Part shown: positions 1-13,110 of the stretch, piece by piece
Layout of the letters: each line of letters begins with the position of its first letter
How positions within the stretch are numbered: the first letter of the stretch is position 1
Source: Microbacterium saccharophilum
GTDB lineage: Bacteria > Actinomycetota > Actinomycetes > Actinomycetales > Microbacteriaceae
Assembly (NCBI RefSeq): GCF_007992455.1
Contig: NZ_BKAH01000001.1
Coordinates: forward strand, 124,001 to 188,000
Reading direction: 5' to 3'
DNA: 64,000 nucleotides
Made by a program: the position numbers and the translations under genes
The notes under the pieces: generated by a model
The model's input: the letters and a program-made list of their open reading frames with translations, nothing else
Told to the model about the DNA's origin: nothing
Databases searched by the model: none

Positions 1-604
1 GGATCGTGATGAAGTCGCTCTGCTGCAGGAGCTCGTCGAGCGTGACGAGCTGGGCGCCGAGCTGCTGGGCGCGCGCGCTCGTGACGTACGGGTCGTAGGC
101 GATGACGTTCATGCCGAACGCCTGCAGGCGCGCGGCGATGAGCGCGCCGATCCGGCCGAGTCCGATGATGCCGAGCGTCTTCTCGAACAGCTCGGTGCCC
201 GTGTAGGCGCTGCGCTTCCACTGGCCGGCGGCCAGCGACGCGTGCGCGGCGGGGACGCGGCGGGCGAGGCTCAGGATGTGGCCGATCGTCAGCTCCGCCG
301 CCGAGATGATGTTGGAGGTCGGGGCGTTGACGACCATGACGCCGGCTGTCGTGGCGGCCTTGATGTCGACGTTGTCGAGGCCGACCCCGGCGCGGGCGAT
401 GACCTTGAGCGCGGGGGCGGCGGCGATCGCCTCGGCATCCATCTTCGTGGCCGAGCGGATGAGGACCGCGTGCGCCTCCGCGAGGGCGGGGAGGAGCGCC
501 GAGCGGTCGGCCCCGTCCACGTTGCGGATCTCGAAGTCTGGACCGAGCGCGTCGATCGTGGCGGGAGAGAGTTCTTCGGCGATGAGGACGACAGGCTTGG
601 ACAC
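1..604 (-). CDS. serA: D-3-phosphoglycerate dehydrogenase, N-terminal part (runs off the left edge)
   Basis: Only the first 201 codons are present; the rest lies beyond base 1. SerA oxidises 3-phosphoglycerate to 3-phosphohydroxypyruvate, the first step of serine synthesis, in the cytoplasm. The visible part holds the catalytic-domain segment RAGVGLDNVD and the start of the NAD-binding fold, GIIGLGRIGALIA, typical of 2-hydroxyacid dehydrogenases. The start is taken as GTG (VSKPVVLIAEELSP), where family similarity begins. The domain that would separate SerA from other dehydrogenases of the family is not in the window, but its position beside the ilv genes is usual in actinobacteria. Confidence 0.88.
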   Translation of the reverse strand, partial: MSKPVVLIAEELSPATIDALGPDFEIRNVDGADRSALLPALAEAHAVLIRSATKMDAEAIAAAPALKVIARAGVGLDNVDIKAATTAGVMVVNAPTSNIISAAELTIGHILSLARRVPAAHASLAAGQWKRSAYTGTELFEKTLGIIGLGRIGALIAARLQAFGMNVIAYDPYVTSARAQQLGAQLVTLDELLQQSDFITI

Positions 605-684
605 GGTGGCAGACCTTCGGGGGCTCGCGGTTGCGACGGCGGGGTGGGATGCCGCGCCGCACAGCGTCGGGGCGTGGCAGGACC

Positions 685-690
685 AGCCTA
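685..690 (-). promoter_or_regulatory. candidate -10 box upstream of serA
   Basis: The minus strand reads TAGGCT here, about 80 bases before the serA start, which would leave a leader of roughly 70 bases. No convincing -35 was picked out. Confidence 0.3.
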
Positions 691-731
691 CCCGCCGCGC
701 GCAGAGCCCCCCGACCGTGTGACGTCGGCGG

Positions 732-1070
732 TCAGGCGATGAGCGAGGCGCCGCTGGAGAACACGTAGGAGATGATGTTCAGCCAGAACACGGCCGTGAG
801 CCCGAGCCCGGCGAGCAGCAGGGCCGCGAAGTGCGCGGGCGGGCGGCGGAGTCCGAGTGCCAGGGCAGCGCCGAAGACGATGAGCGGGAAGAGCACCGCG
901 AACAGCAGCACCGCCCAGCCGAGGCTGTTCAGTCCCGGGTTCGTCGCCTTGTCGATGAGGAACGCGACGGCGTTCCACACGGCGTAGGCGTAGAAGAGGC
1001 CGAACGCGCCGGCGATCGTGGCGGCGAGCCACGTCGGCATGCTCGCCCGGGATGCGGTCGTCTCGGTCAC
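732..1070 (-). CDS. small membrane protein, three predicted helices
   Basis: A 112-residue protein of unknown function. The start is set at GTG (VTETTASRASMPTW) because this GTG overlaps the TGA of the upstream gene as GTGA, a coupling pattern used throughout this window; a longer reading would run back into that gene. Three hydrophobic stretches are visible, at about residues 14-36, 48-68 and 80-100. Its coupling to the gene before it, also a membrane protein, suggests that the two products work together. No conserved family was recognised. Confidence 0.65.
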   Translation of the reverse strand: MTETTASRASMPTWLAATIAGAFGLFYAYAVWNAVAFLIDKATNPGLNSLGWAVLLFAVLFPLIVFGAALALGLRRPPAHFAALLLAGLGLTAVFWLNIISYVFSSGASLIA

Positions 1071-1588
1071 TGTCCCACCGCCCCGATCATGATGAAGGGC
1101 CACGGGATGAGCAGCACCGCTCCCCCGATGAGCCAGGCGAGGCGCACCCACGCGGCCGAGCCGCGCGTGAGCCAGAGGGACACCCCGAACCACAGGGCCG
1201 GCGCGAGCACGGCGAGCCAGAACGCCGGCACGTACGCCGCCGGCGAGACGATGAGCATCGGCGCGACCGTGTCCAGGCGCAGGGCGCCGATCACCCAGCC
1301 GATCGTGTACAGCAGGTAGACGCCGCCCAGGATGCCGAGCGCGATGAGCATCGCGTTGCCGAGCGGCACGGGGGCTCCGGCGGGCGTCACGGTCCCGTCG
1401 GCGTCGATGCGTCCCACCTCGTCACTGCCGAGGCCCACGGCCCGGTAGCCGTCGGGCAGCGCCGGGCGCTCCGCCGCCGGCGCGGACGGCGCCGGATCGC
1501 GCTCGTCGACCGGGCTCGCGCCCACGTCGAGCGTCGGGTCGTCGTCGCCCTGCCAGCTGAGGGCGTCGTCGTCGCGTCCGGTGCTCAC
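1067..1588 (-). CDS. membrane protein with acidic, disordered N-terminus
   Basis: A 173-residue protein. The first 70 residues are rich in Asp, Pro and Ala and look disordered; then come three hydrophobic segments at about 75-103, 117-140 and 147-168. Its TGA overlaps the GTG of the next gene, so the two are probably translated as a coupled pair. No enzymatic motif was seen and no function is proposed. Confidence 0.7.
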   Translation of the reverse strand: MSTGRDDDALSWQGDDDPTLDVGASPVDERDPAPSAPAAERPALPDGYRAVGLGSDEVGRIDADGTVTPAGAPVPLGNAMLIALGILGGVYLLYTIGWVIGALRLDTVAPMLIVSPAAYVPAFWLAVLAPALWFGVSLWLTRGSAAWVRLAWLIGGAVLLIPWPFIMIGAVGQ

Positions 1589-1620
1589 GCGTTCAGCGTA
1601 GCCGGGGGCGACGCAGCGCG

Positions 1621-2343
1621 TCAGGAGCGCGCCGCGGCGACGGCGGCGAGAACGAGCTCCGCGTCGGTCGTGTCGTGTCCCTCCTCCCCGCCGCCCGGGC
1701 CCGCCGGCGCCTCCCGGCCCGTGCGCCTCCGCGCCGACAGGTGCACGGCGCCCACTCCCGCCCGGCGGAGCGCGGGGATGTCCGCGGGCGCGACGCCGCC
1801 GCCCGCCATCACCTCGACACCCTCGGCGCGCTCCACGAACGCGGTGAGCCGCGCGATGCCCTCGACCGACCGCGCCGCCCCACCCGAGGTCAGCACGCGC
1901 GAGACGCCCGCGGCGCGGAGCGCGTCGAAGACGGCGTCCGGCATGGGCGACGCGTCGATCGCGCGGTGGAAGACCACGGCCGCAGAGCCCGCGGCATCCC
2001 GCCAGCGCGCGAGGGCGGCGAGGTCGAGTCGCCCCTCGGCGGTCAGCGCTCCGACGACGACGCCGCCGACCCCGTGCGACGTGACGGCACGGATGTCGGC
2101 GGCGGCGAGGTCGATCTCCTCGCGGGAGTAGACGAAGCCTCCGCTCCGCGGTCGAACGAGGACGTTCACGAGCGCCGGGTCCACCGCGTCGCAGACGGCC
2201 CGGACGAGGCCGATCGAGGGCGTGAGTCCTCCGACGGCGAGCCCTTGGCAGAGCTCGAGGCGGTCGGCGCCGGCGGCGATCGCGAGCCGCGCGCCCGCGG
2301 CATCCTGGACGGCGATCTCGACGGCGACCCGCGGTGTGCTCAC
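1621..2343 (-). CDS. cutC: CutC-family protein
   Basis: This 240-residue protein matches the CutC family: an N-terminal VEIAVQDAAGARLAIAAGAD segment, then RLELCQGLAVGGLTPS, VRPRSGGF and VFHRAID. The family forms a TIM-barrel-like fold in the cytoplasm and is named for an old link with copper tolerance, which remains disputed, so the biochemical role is uncertain. The GTG start (VSTPRVAVEIAVQ) is used because similarity starts there; a longer frame to 2406 reads through residues that look untranslated. It lies downstream of ilvC beyond a strong hairpin and is probably transcribed separately. Confidence 0.85.
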   Translation of the reverse strand: MSTPRVAVEIAVQDAAGARLAIAAGADRLELCQGLAVGGLTPSIGLVRAVCDAVDPALVNVLVRPRSGGFVYSREEIDLAAADIRAVTSHGVGGVVVGALTAEGRLDLAALARWRDAAGSAAVVFHRAIDASPMPDAVFDALRAAGVSRVLTSGGAARSVEGIARLTAFVERAEGVEVMAGGGVAPADIPALRRAGVGAVHLSARRRTGREAPAGPGGGEEGHDTTDAELVLAAVAAARS

Positions 2344-2411
2344 GTCCCCCACCGTATCGGCGCGTGCTCTCACCGGACGTGCTGCACGCAGGTGAGGTGC
2401 CAGCACGCCGA

Positions 2412-2440
2412 AGGCCCGGTCCTCTGTCAGGACCGGGCCT
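2412..2440 (-). terminator. hairpin terminator after ilvC
   Basis: A perfect 12-base-pair inverted repeat, AGGCCCGGTCCT then a 5-base loop then AGGACCGGGCCT, begins 46 bases after the ilvC stop. Only a very short T tract follows, as is common in high-GC actinobacteria. The symmetric stem could work in both directions. Confidence 0.7.
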
Positions 2441-2485
2441 CCGTGGCTCGTTTCAAGCCGTACTCGGCGGGTAGCCGAGAGTCAT

Positions 2486-7607
<5,122 letters not shown>

Positions 7608-7613
7608 TCTCGA

Positions 7614-7619
7614 AGTCTA
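7614..7619 (-). promoter_or_regulatory. -10 box of an apparent leaderless ilvD promoter
   Basis: The minus strand reads TAGACT, 6 bases, then the ilvD ATG. No ribosome binding site lies between, so transcription probably starts at the start codon. Confidence 0.55.
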
Positions 7620-7636
7620 TTCCCGTCCGCGCGGGG

Positions 7637-8422
7637 TCACCGTGTCGCGCGCAGCTCGGCGAGCCTGGCGAGGAGGGCGGCGAGGGCCGCGGCATCCGGC
7701 ACACGGTGGCGCGCCGCCGTCTCCCCCGGGCCGACGCGGATGCCGAGGTCCTGCCGCTCCAGCGCGGCCAGTGCGTCCTCGTCGGTGACGTCGTCGCCGG
7801 CGAACAGCACGGCCGTCGCTTCGGCCTGCGCCCGCAGCGCCCGGACGGCGGAGTCCTTGCCCTCCTGCCGGGAGGCGAACTCGAGGATGTCCTGCCCGGT
7901 GCGGCGACGCCACGCCGGCGCCCGCTCCGCGACGAGCGCGTCGATCGCGGCGGTCGCCGCCGCGGCATCCGCTTCCGAGGCCAGACGCGTGTGCAGACCG
8001 AACCCGAACATCTTCGCCTCGATCCACGCACCGGGCAGCGGCGCGACGATCTCCTGCGCGCGCCGGATGAGGTCGTCGCGCAGCGTGGCGTCTTCGTCGG
8101 CGTCCGCGCCGGGTTCCGCGGCGTGCGAGGCGCCGTCGTCGTCCGGGTGCCAGAACTCGGCGCCGTGCGAGCCGGCGAGGTGGATGCGGGAGTCGGCGGT
8201 GTGCTCGCTGATCTCCTCGAGGTGCGCGAGGGTCCGCCCAGAGACGAGGGCGACCACGGTGTCCGGGAGGGCGGCGAGGCGCTCCAGCGCCGTCCGCGCC
8301 TCCGGCAGCATGCGGGAGCGCATCGGCTCGTCCTGCAGCGGCGCGAGCGTCCCGTCGAAGTCGAGGGCGATGAGGAGCCTGGGGGTCCGGGCGAGCGCGG
8401 CCAGGTCGGCGTCGAGCGTCAC
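7637..8422 (-). CDS. otsB: trehalose-6-phosphate phosphatase
   Basis: A HAD-superfamily phosphatase of 261 residues that releases trehalose from trehalose-6-phosphate. Motif I is ALDFDGTLAPL (D21 nucleophile, D23 acid/base) and the C-terminal metal motif is FAGDDVTDEDAL. The GTG start overlaps the TGA of otsA (GTGA), so synthase and phosphatase are coupled. An extra acidic loop, about residues 95-110, is unremarkable for the family. Confidence 0.95.
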   Translation of the reverse strand: MTLDADLAALARTPRLLIALDFDGTLAPLQDEPMRSRMLPEARTALERLAALPDTVVALVSGRTLAHLEEISEHTADSRIHLAGSHGAEFWHPDDDGASHAAEPGADADEDATLRDDLIRRAQEIVAPLPGAWIEAKMFGFGLHTRLASEADAAAATAAIDALVAERAPAWRRRTGQDILEFASRQEGKDSAVRALRAQAEATAVLFAGDDVTDEDALAALERQDLGIRVGPGETAARHRVPDAAALAALLARLAELRATR

Positions 8423-9840
8423 GAGCGGGCCTGCCGCGCGGCATCCAGCGCCGCGAGGAAGTCGCGGGACCAGTCGTCGACGGTGTGGTCGCTCACGCGG
8501 CGGCGGAGCGCGCGCATCCGGCGGCCCTGCTCCGCGGGGGTCATCTCGATCGCGCGGACGATCTCGTCCTTGAGGGCGTCGATGTCGTGCGGGTTGATGC
8601 GGATCGCGCTGCCGAGCTCGTCGGCCGCGCCCGCGAACTCGCTCAGCACGAGGACGCCCCGGTTGTCGATGCGGCTCGCGACGTACTCCTTCGCGACGAG
8701 GTTCATGCCGTCGCGGAGGGCCGTGACGAGCATGACGTCCGCGACGAGATAGAGGGCCACCATCTCCTCCCGGGGGAAGGACTGGTGCAGGTAGCGGATG
8801 GCGGTGTGCCCGACGGTGTCGACGGAGCCGTTGATGCGGCCGACCGCGAGCTCCACCTCGTCGCGCAGCTGCATGTAGGCGTCGACCCGCTCGCGGCTCG
8901 GGCTCGCGACCTGGATGAGGGTGACGTCCTCCACGTCGAGCCTGCCGTCGTCGAGGAGCTCGCCGAAGGCCTTGAGCCGGTGGCCGATGCCCTTCGTGTA
9001 GTCGAGGCGGTCGACTCCCAGCAGCACCTTCTTCGGGTTGCCGAGGCTCTCCCGGATCTCCGCGGCGCGCGCGCGCACGGCCGGGCTGTGCGCGAGCTGG
9101 ACGTAGTCGTCGACGTCGATGGAGATCGGGAACGCCTTCGCGAGCGCGAGCCGCTCTCCCCCGCCGGGCTGCGGCACCGTGATGCCGGTCGCCTTCGTGT
9201 CGTAGCGCAGCTGACGCCGCACGGACCGCGCGAAGTTGCTGGCGTCCGCGACGCGCTGGAAGCCGATGACGTCGGCCCCCAGGAGCCCCTCGAGCACCTG
9301 ACGGCGCCACGGCAGCTGCGAGTACAGGCCGTAGGCCGGGAACGGGATGTGGTGGAAGTAGCCGATCACGAGGTCGGGCCGCAGCTCCCGGAGGAGCTTC
9401 GGGACCAGCTGCAGCTGGTAGTCGTGCACCCACACCGTCGCACCGTCGGCCGCGGCGGCCGCGGCGGCCTCGGCGAAGCGGCGGTTGACGCGGACGTAGG
9501 CCTGCCACCATTCGCGGCGGTAGCGGGGCGGGGAGATGACGTCGTGGTAGAGCGGCCAGATGGTGTCGTTGGAGAAGCCCTCGTAGTAGAGCTCCACGTC
9601 CTCTGCGGACAGCGTCACGGGGACCAGCTGCATCCCGTCGGTCTCGAACGGGTCGAGCTCCACACCGGCCTGTCCCGGCCATCCCACCCACGCGCCGTCG
9701 GTGCGCCGCATGAACGGGGCGAGCGCCGTCACGAGGCCGCCGGGCGAGCGACGCCACGGCTCCTCGGGGTCGTCGGTGCGGTCGACGGGGAGGCGGTTGG
9801 AGACGACGACGAAATCGGACACGGCAGCGTGGTCGGTCAC
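8419..9840 (-). CDS. otsA: alpha,alpha-trehalose-phosphate synthase
   Basis: A GT20 glycosyltransferase of 473 residues that joins an activated glucose to glucose-6-phosphate. Conserved family segments are visible: VVVSNRLPVDR near the N-terminus, the glycine-rich SPGGLVTAL, VWVHDYQLQLVPK, GVDRLDYTKGI, and LRDGMNLVAKEYVA near the C-terminus. It starts at GTG with a GAGAGG ribosome binding site. With otsB it forms the main trehalose route, a usual osmoprotectant path in actinobacteria. Confidence 0.96.
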   Translation of the reverse strand: MTDHAAVSDFVVVSNRLPVDRTDDPEEPWRRSPGGLVTALAPFMRRTDGAWVGWPGQAGVELDPFETDGMQLVPVTLSAEDVELYYEGFSNDTIWPLYHDVISPPRYRREWWQAYVRVNRRFAEAAAAAAADGATVWVHDYQLQLVPKLLRELRPDLVIGYFHHIPFPAYGLYSQLPWRRQVLEGLLGADVIGFQRVADASNFARSVRRQLRYDTKATGITVPQPGGGERLALAKAFPISIDVDDYVQLAHSPAVRARAAEIRESLGNPKKVLLGVDRLDYTKGIGHRLKAFGELLDDGRLDVEDVTLIQVASPSRERVDAYMQLRDEVELAVGRINGSVDTVGHTAIRYLHQSFPREEMVALYLVADVMLVTALRDGMNLVAKEYVASRIDNRGVLVLSEFAGAADELGSAIRINPHDIDALKDEIVRAIEMTPAEQGRRMRALRRRVSDHTVDDWSRDFLAALDAARQARS

Positions 9841-9868
9841 GATGATCCTCTCGGCGGTGCGAACGTCC

Positions 9869-9874
9869 AGGCTA
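9869..9874 (-). promoter_or_regulatory. -10 box for otsA
   Basis: The minus strand reads TAGCCT, 28 bases before the otsA GTG, which gives a short leader with the ribosome binding site GAGAGG. It is divergent from the -10 at 9905-9910. Confidence 0.45.
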
Positions 9875-9904
9875 ACAAGCCGCGCGTCCCGCGTGTCCGC
9901 CGGG

Positions 9905-9910
9905 TAGCGT
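9905..9910 (+). promoter_or_regulatory. -10 box of a leaderless promoter
   Basis: TAGCGT followed by 7 bases and the ATG at 9918. No ribosome binding site is properly spaced, which favours leaderless transcription and selects this ATG over the GTG at 9909. Confidence 0.5.
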
Positions 9911-9917
9911 GGAGCGC

Positions 9918-10172
9918 ATGCGCAAGTACCTCTTCGGAACCGGGATCATCTCCGCCGTCACGAGCGGCCTCGCGCTCCTGCGCGGCATCCGCGGCAACGA
10001 GCCGTTCACGTGGCGCATCGCCCTCGCCTGGCTCAGCTGGGGGATCACCCTGGCACTGTCCGTCGGCGCCATCGTCGACACGCGTCGCGCCTCCCGCGGC
10101 AAGCTCATCGCCCAGGACTCGCCCGTCGCCGGCAAGGAGCAGAAGCTCCTGAAGCGCCGCCTGCAGCGCTAA
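9918..10172 (+). CDS. small conserved-looking membrane protein
   Basis: An 84-residue basic protein, MRKYLFGTGIISAV onward, with a weakly hydrophobic N-terminus (3-22) and one clear hydrophobic helix at about 35-54. The Lys/Arg-rich tail ends KEQKLLKRRLQR. The ATG is preferred because a -10 box sits 7 bases upstream; a GTG three codons earlier is possible. Function is unknown. It is a single-gene unit between otsA and a short minus-strand gene. Confidence 0.65.
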   Translation: MRKYLFGTGIISAVTSGLALLRGIRGNEPFTWRIALAWLSWGITLALSVGAIVDTRRASRGKLIAQDSPVAGKEQKLLKRRLQR

Positions 10173-10203
10173 GGCCGGCGCCGCGGTCAGCCGCGCACGG
10201 CGG

Positions 10204-10326
10204 TCAGCCGCGTGCGCAGGTGCAGCGCTCGGCGGGGCCGACCCCCGCGAGAGCCTGCTCGATGTGCTCGCCGCAGCCGGCCCACGTGGTCTTGCCGCAG
10301 CTGTCGCAGGAGACGGGTCGGCACAT
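10204..10326 (-). CDS. 40-residue Cys-rich small protein
   Basis: A short open frame starts at ATG after a good ribosome binding site (GAGGAG, 6 bases upstream) and encodes 40 residues: MCRPVSCDSCGKTTWAGCGE, then an 18-residue stretch, then a CTCARG-type end. Six cysteines (2, 7, 10, 18, 35 and 37) and one His (21) suggest a metal-binding or zinc-ribbon-like peptide; the core SCGKTTWAGCGEH looks like a small actinobacterial family. The last bases, including the stop, are part of a 13-base direct repeat (10183-10195 and 10200-10212). Its role is unknown. Confidence 0.7.
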   Translation of the reverse strand: MCRPVSCDSCGKTTWAGCGEHIEQALAGVGPAERCTCARG

Positions 10327-10365
10327 GGAGGCTCCTCGAGGATCGTCGACGCTCGCGGTGAGCGT

Positions 10366-11550
10366 TCACCGACTCAGGATAAGCGCTTCTCCCTGACCGC
10401 CGCCCCCGCACAGGCCCACCGCGGCCGTGCCGGTGCCGCGCCGGACGAGCTCGTGCACGGCGTGCACGACGAGCCGGCATCCGGATGCCCCGATGGGGTG
10501 CCCGATCGCGATGCCGCCGCCGTGCACGTTGACGATGTCCTCGGACAGCCCGAGCTCGGCCTGCGAGCGGGCGACGACGGCGCCGAAGGCCTCGTTGATC
10601 TCGACGAGGTCGAGGTCCGCCGCCGTGAGGCCGCCCTTGCGGAGCGCCTGCTCGATGGCGCGCGCGGGCTGCGCGTGCAGCGAGTTGTCGGGGCCGGCCA
10701 CCTGGCCGGAGGCCCCGACGACGGCGAGGACCGTCCAGCCCTGCGCGTCGGCGTGGGCTCGGCTCGTCACGACGACGGCGGCCGCGCCGTCGGAGATCTG
10801 CGAGGAGTTGCCGGCCGTGATCGACCCGTCGGAGCTGAACGCGGGCCGGAGCCCGGCGAGCGTCTCCTCGGTCGTCCCCGGGCGCACGCCCTCGTCCGCC
10901 GTCACGCGGATCGGGTCGCCCTTGCGCTGCGGCACGTCGACCGGCACGATCTCCGCGTCGAACAGCCCCGCCTCCTGAGCGGCCGCGGCGCGCTGATGCG
11001 AGAGCGCCGCGACGCGGTCCTGCCCGGCGCGGGTGACCTCGTAGGAGGCGTTGAGCCGCTCGGTGGAGGCGCCCATGCTCTCCTTGTCGTAGGCGTCGGT
11101 GAGGCCGTCGAAGGCCATGTGGTCCAGCACCTCGACGGAGCCGTACGCCCAGCCGTCGCGCGACCCCATCAGCAGGTGCGGCGCGCGGGTCATCGATTCC
11201 ATGCCGCCCGCGACGACGACCGTCGCGTCGCCGGTCTGGATCATGCGCTTCGCGTCGATGATGGCGGTGAGGCCGGACAGGCAGACCTTGTTGACCGAGG
11301 ATGCCGGCACGTCCCACCCGATCCCGCCGGCGATGGCGGCCTGGCGGGCGGGGTTCTGGCCGGAGCCGGCCGGGAGCACCTGGCCCATGATCACGGCGTC
11401 CACGGCGTCGGCGGGGATGCCGCCCTGCGCGAGCGCCCCGGCGATGGCGAAGCCGCCGAGCTGCGGCGCCGTGAAGGAGGCGAGCTGACCTTTGAGGCGG
11501 CCCTGCGCGGTGCGCGCAGCGGCAACGATGACGACGTCGTCGGTGTTCAT
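10366..11550 (-). CDS. acetyl-CoA acetyltransferase (thiolase)
   Basis: A 394-residue thiolase. The acylated nucleophile is C90 in [11 protein letters not shown], the C-terminal His motif is [12 protein letters not shown], and the second active Cys is in [10 protein letters not shown]. The start is ATG at 11550, which overlaps the TGA of the CoA-transferase B subunit and has an AGGAGG ribosome binding site; the frame upstream of this ATG is not real. In this context it should split acetoacetyl-CoA into two acetyl-CoA after the CoA-transferase has made it. The strain could also use it in the synthetic direction. Confidence 0.93.
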   Translation of the reverse strand: MNTDDVVIVAAARTAQGRLKGQLASFTAPQLGGFAIAGALAQGGIPADAVDAVIMGQVLPAGSGQNPARQAAIAGGIGWDVPASSVNKVCLSGLTAIIDAKRMIQTGDATVVVAGGMESMTRAPHLLMGSRDGWAYGSVEVLDHMAFDGLTDAYDKESMGASTERLNASYEVTRAGQDRVAALSHQRAAAAQEAGLFDAEIVPVDVPQRKGDPIRVTADEGVRPGTTEETLAGLRPAFSSDGSITAGNSSQISDGAAAVVVTSRAHADAQGWTVLAVVGASGQVAGPDNSLHAQPARAIEQALRKGGLTAADLDLVEINEAFGAVVARSQAELGLSEDIVNVHGGGIAIGHPIGASGCRLVVHAVHELVRRGTGTAAVGLCGGGGQGEALILSR

Positions 11551-12200
11551 GCGTTCCTCCTGAGCTGGTCCGGCACCCGCAGATCGGGCTCGGTGGCCGC
11601 CACGACCTCGTCCACGGTGACCCCGGGCGCCGTCTCCACGAGCACGAGCCCATCGGGCGTGACGTCGATGACGGCGAGATCGGTGATGATGCGGTCCACG
11701 ACCCCCCGGCCGGTGAGGGGCAGCGTGCATTCGTGGACGATCTTGGGCGAGCCGTCCTTCGCGGTGTGCTCCATGAGCACCACGACCTTCGCGGCCCCGT
11801 GCACGAGGTCCATGGCGCCGCCGGGACCCTTGACCATCTTCCCGGGGATCATCCAGTTCGCGAGGTCGCCCGTGGCGGAGACCTGCATGGCGCCGAGGAT
11901 CGCGGCGTCGATCTTGCCGCCGCGGATCATCCCGAAGCTCGTCGCGGAGTCGAAGTACGCCGCGCCGGGGAGCACCGTGACGGTCTCCTTGCCCGCGTTG
12001 ATGAGGTCGGGGTCGACGGCATCCTCGGTCGGGTAGGGACCGACGCCGAGGATCCCGTTCTCGGACTGGAGCACGACCGTGACCCCATCCGGCACGTAGT
12101 TCGGGACGAGGGTCGGCAGGCCGATGCCGAGGTTCACGTACGAGCCGTCGGCGAGCTCGGCCGCGGCGCGCGCGGCCATGTCGTTGCGGGACAGCGCCAT
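11547..12200 (-). CDS. scoB: 3-oxoacid CoA-transferase subunit B
   Basis: A 217-residue CoA-transferase family subunit with the catalytic glutamate E47 in [10 protein letters not shown], the residue that forms the covalent CoA ester. It follows subunit A with a 1-base gap and overlaps the thiolase start by 4 bases, so three proteins come from one message. The pair moves CoA from succinyl-CoA, or another donor, to acetoacetate. The related beta-ketoadipate transferase PcaIJ cannot be excluded from sequence alone, but no other pca gene is present and a 3-hydroxybutyrate dehydrogenase is nearby. Confidence 0.9.
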   Translation of the reverse strand: MALSRNDMAARAAAELADGSYVNLGIGLPTLVPNYVPDGVTVVLQSENGILGVGPYPTEDAVDPDLINAGKETVTVLPGAAYFDSATSFGMIRGGKIDAAILGAMQVSATGDLANWMIPGKMVKGPGGAMDLVHGAAKVVVLMEHTAKDGSPKIVHECTLPLTGRGVVDRIITDLAVIDVTPDGLVLVETAPGVTVDEVVAATEPDLRVPDQLRRNA

Positions 12201-12201
12201 G

Positions 12202-13002
12202 TCAGGCTCCTTCCGGGATGTCGCGGCCGAGCGCTTCGGCGACGGAGACGGTCCGGCGTTCGATCCGCTTCTCGATGTCGCCGCCGACCTCGACGATGCG
12301 GTGCACATAGATGCCGGGCAGGTGGATGCGGTCGGGGTCGAGCTCGCCCGGCTGGAAAAGATGCTCGACCTGCACGATGCAGGTCCGGCCGGCCATGGCC
12401 GCGAGCGGGTTGAAGTTGCGGGCCGCCTTGTTAAAGATGAGGTTCCCGTGGGTGTCGCCTGCAGCGGCGTGCACGAGCGCGAAGTCCGTGACGATCGCCT
12501 CCTCCAGCACGTAGTCGCCGGCACGGCCGTTCAGCTCGAAGCTGCGGACGTCCTTGGCGGGCGAGGCCACGGCGACGCCGCCGGTTCCGTCGTACTTGCG
12601 CGGGAGGCCTCCCTCCGCGACCTGCGTGCCGACACCGGTCTGCGTGTAGAACGCGGCGATCCCCGACCCGCCGGCGCGGAGCTTCTCGGCGAGCGTGCCC
12701 TGCGGGGTGAGCTCGAGTTCGAGCTCGCCGCTGAGGAACTGCCGCTCGAACTCCTTGTTCTCGCCCACGTAGGAGGAGGTCATCTTGCGGATGCGCTTCG
12801 CGTTCAGCAGCACCCCGAGGCCCCAGTCGTCCACGCCGCAGTTGTTCGAGACGATCGACAGATCGGTCGTCCCCTGCGCCAGGAGCGCCTCGATGAGCGC
12901 GATGGGATTGCCGGAGAGCCCGAAGCCCCCGACGGCCAGGGATGCCCCATCCGGGATGTCGGCGACGGCCTCGGCCGCCGACGCGAACGTCTTGTCGATC
13001 AC
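12202..13002 (-). CDS. scoA: 3-oxoacid CoA-transferase subunit A
   Basis: A 266-residue CoA-transferase subunit with the glycine-rich CoA-binding signature GGFGLSGNP near residue 25 and [12 protein letters not shown] in the middle. It starts at GTG with a GGGAG site upstream. The subunit is slightly longer than the roughly 230 residues common for the family and carries a charged tail, [18 protein letters not shown]. It is divergent from an IclR regulator across about 100 bases, the classic arrangement for an IclR-controlled catabolic operon. Confidence 0.9.
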   Translation of the reverse strand: MIDKTFASAAEAVADIPDGASLAVGGFGLSGNPIALIEALLAQGTTDLSIVSNNCGVDDWGLGVLLNAKRIRKMTSSYVGENKEFERQFLSGELELELTPQGTLAEKLRAGGSGIAAFYTQTGVGTQVAEGGLPRKYDGTGGVAVASPAKDVRSFELNGRAGDYVLEEAIVTDFALVHAAAGDTHGNLIFNKAARNFNPLAAMAGRTCIVQVEHLFQPGELDPDRIHLPGIYVHRIVEVGGDIEKRIERRTVSVAEALGRDIPEGA

Positions 13003-13045
13003 ACTGCACTCCCTCGTGTCGTCCCCCCAGCATCCTGCCGCGCCG

Positions 13046-13051
13046 AGGGTA
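13046..13051 (-). promoter_or_regulatory. possible -10 box for scoA-scoB-thiolase
   Basis: The minus strand reads TACCCT, about 45 bases before the scoA GTG, which leaves room for a leader with a ribosome binding site. No good -35 is visible at the right distance, as expected if the promoter needs an activator. Confidence 0.25.
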
Positions 13052-13089
13052 CGACAAGGCGGGGTTTGCCATGTGGGAGCCGGGCCGCC

Positions 13090-13095
13090 TAGTGT
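13090..13095 (+). promoter_or_regulatory. -10 box of a leaderless IclR-gene promoter
   Basis: TAGTGT, 7 bases, then the GTG at 13103. No ribosome binding site is present. Confidence 0.5.
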
Positions 13096-13110
13096 CCATC
13101 ATGTGGACAC
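13092..13110 (+). promoter_or_regulatory. inverted repeat over the start of the iclR gene, candidate operator
   Basis: GTGTCCA-TCATG-TGGACAC is a perfect 7-base inverted repeat around a 5-base centre. It covers the end of the -10 box, the presumed transcription start and the first codons, so a bound regulator would block its own gene. The most likely ligand is the IclR protein encoded here. Confidence 0.5.
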
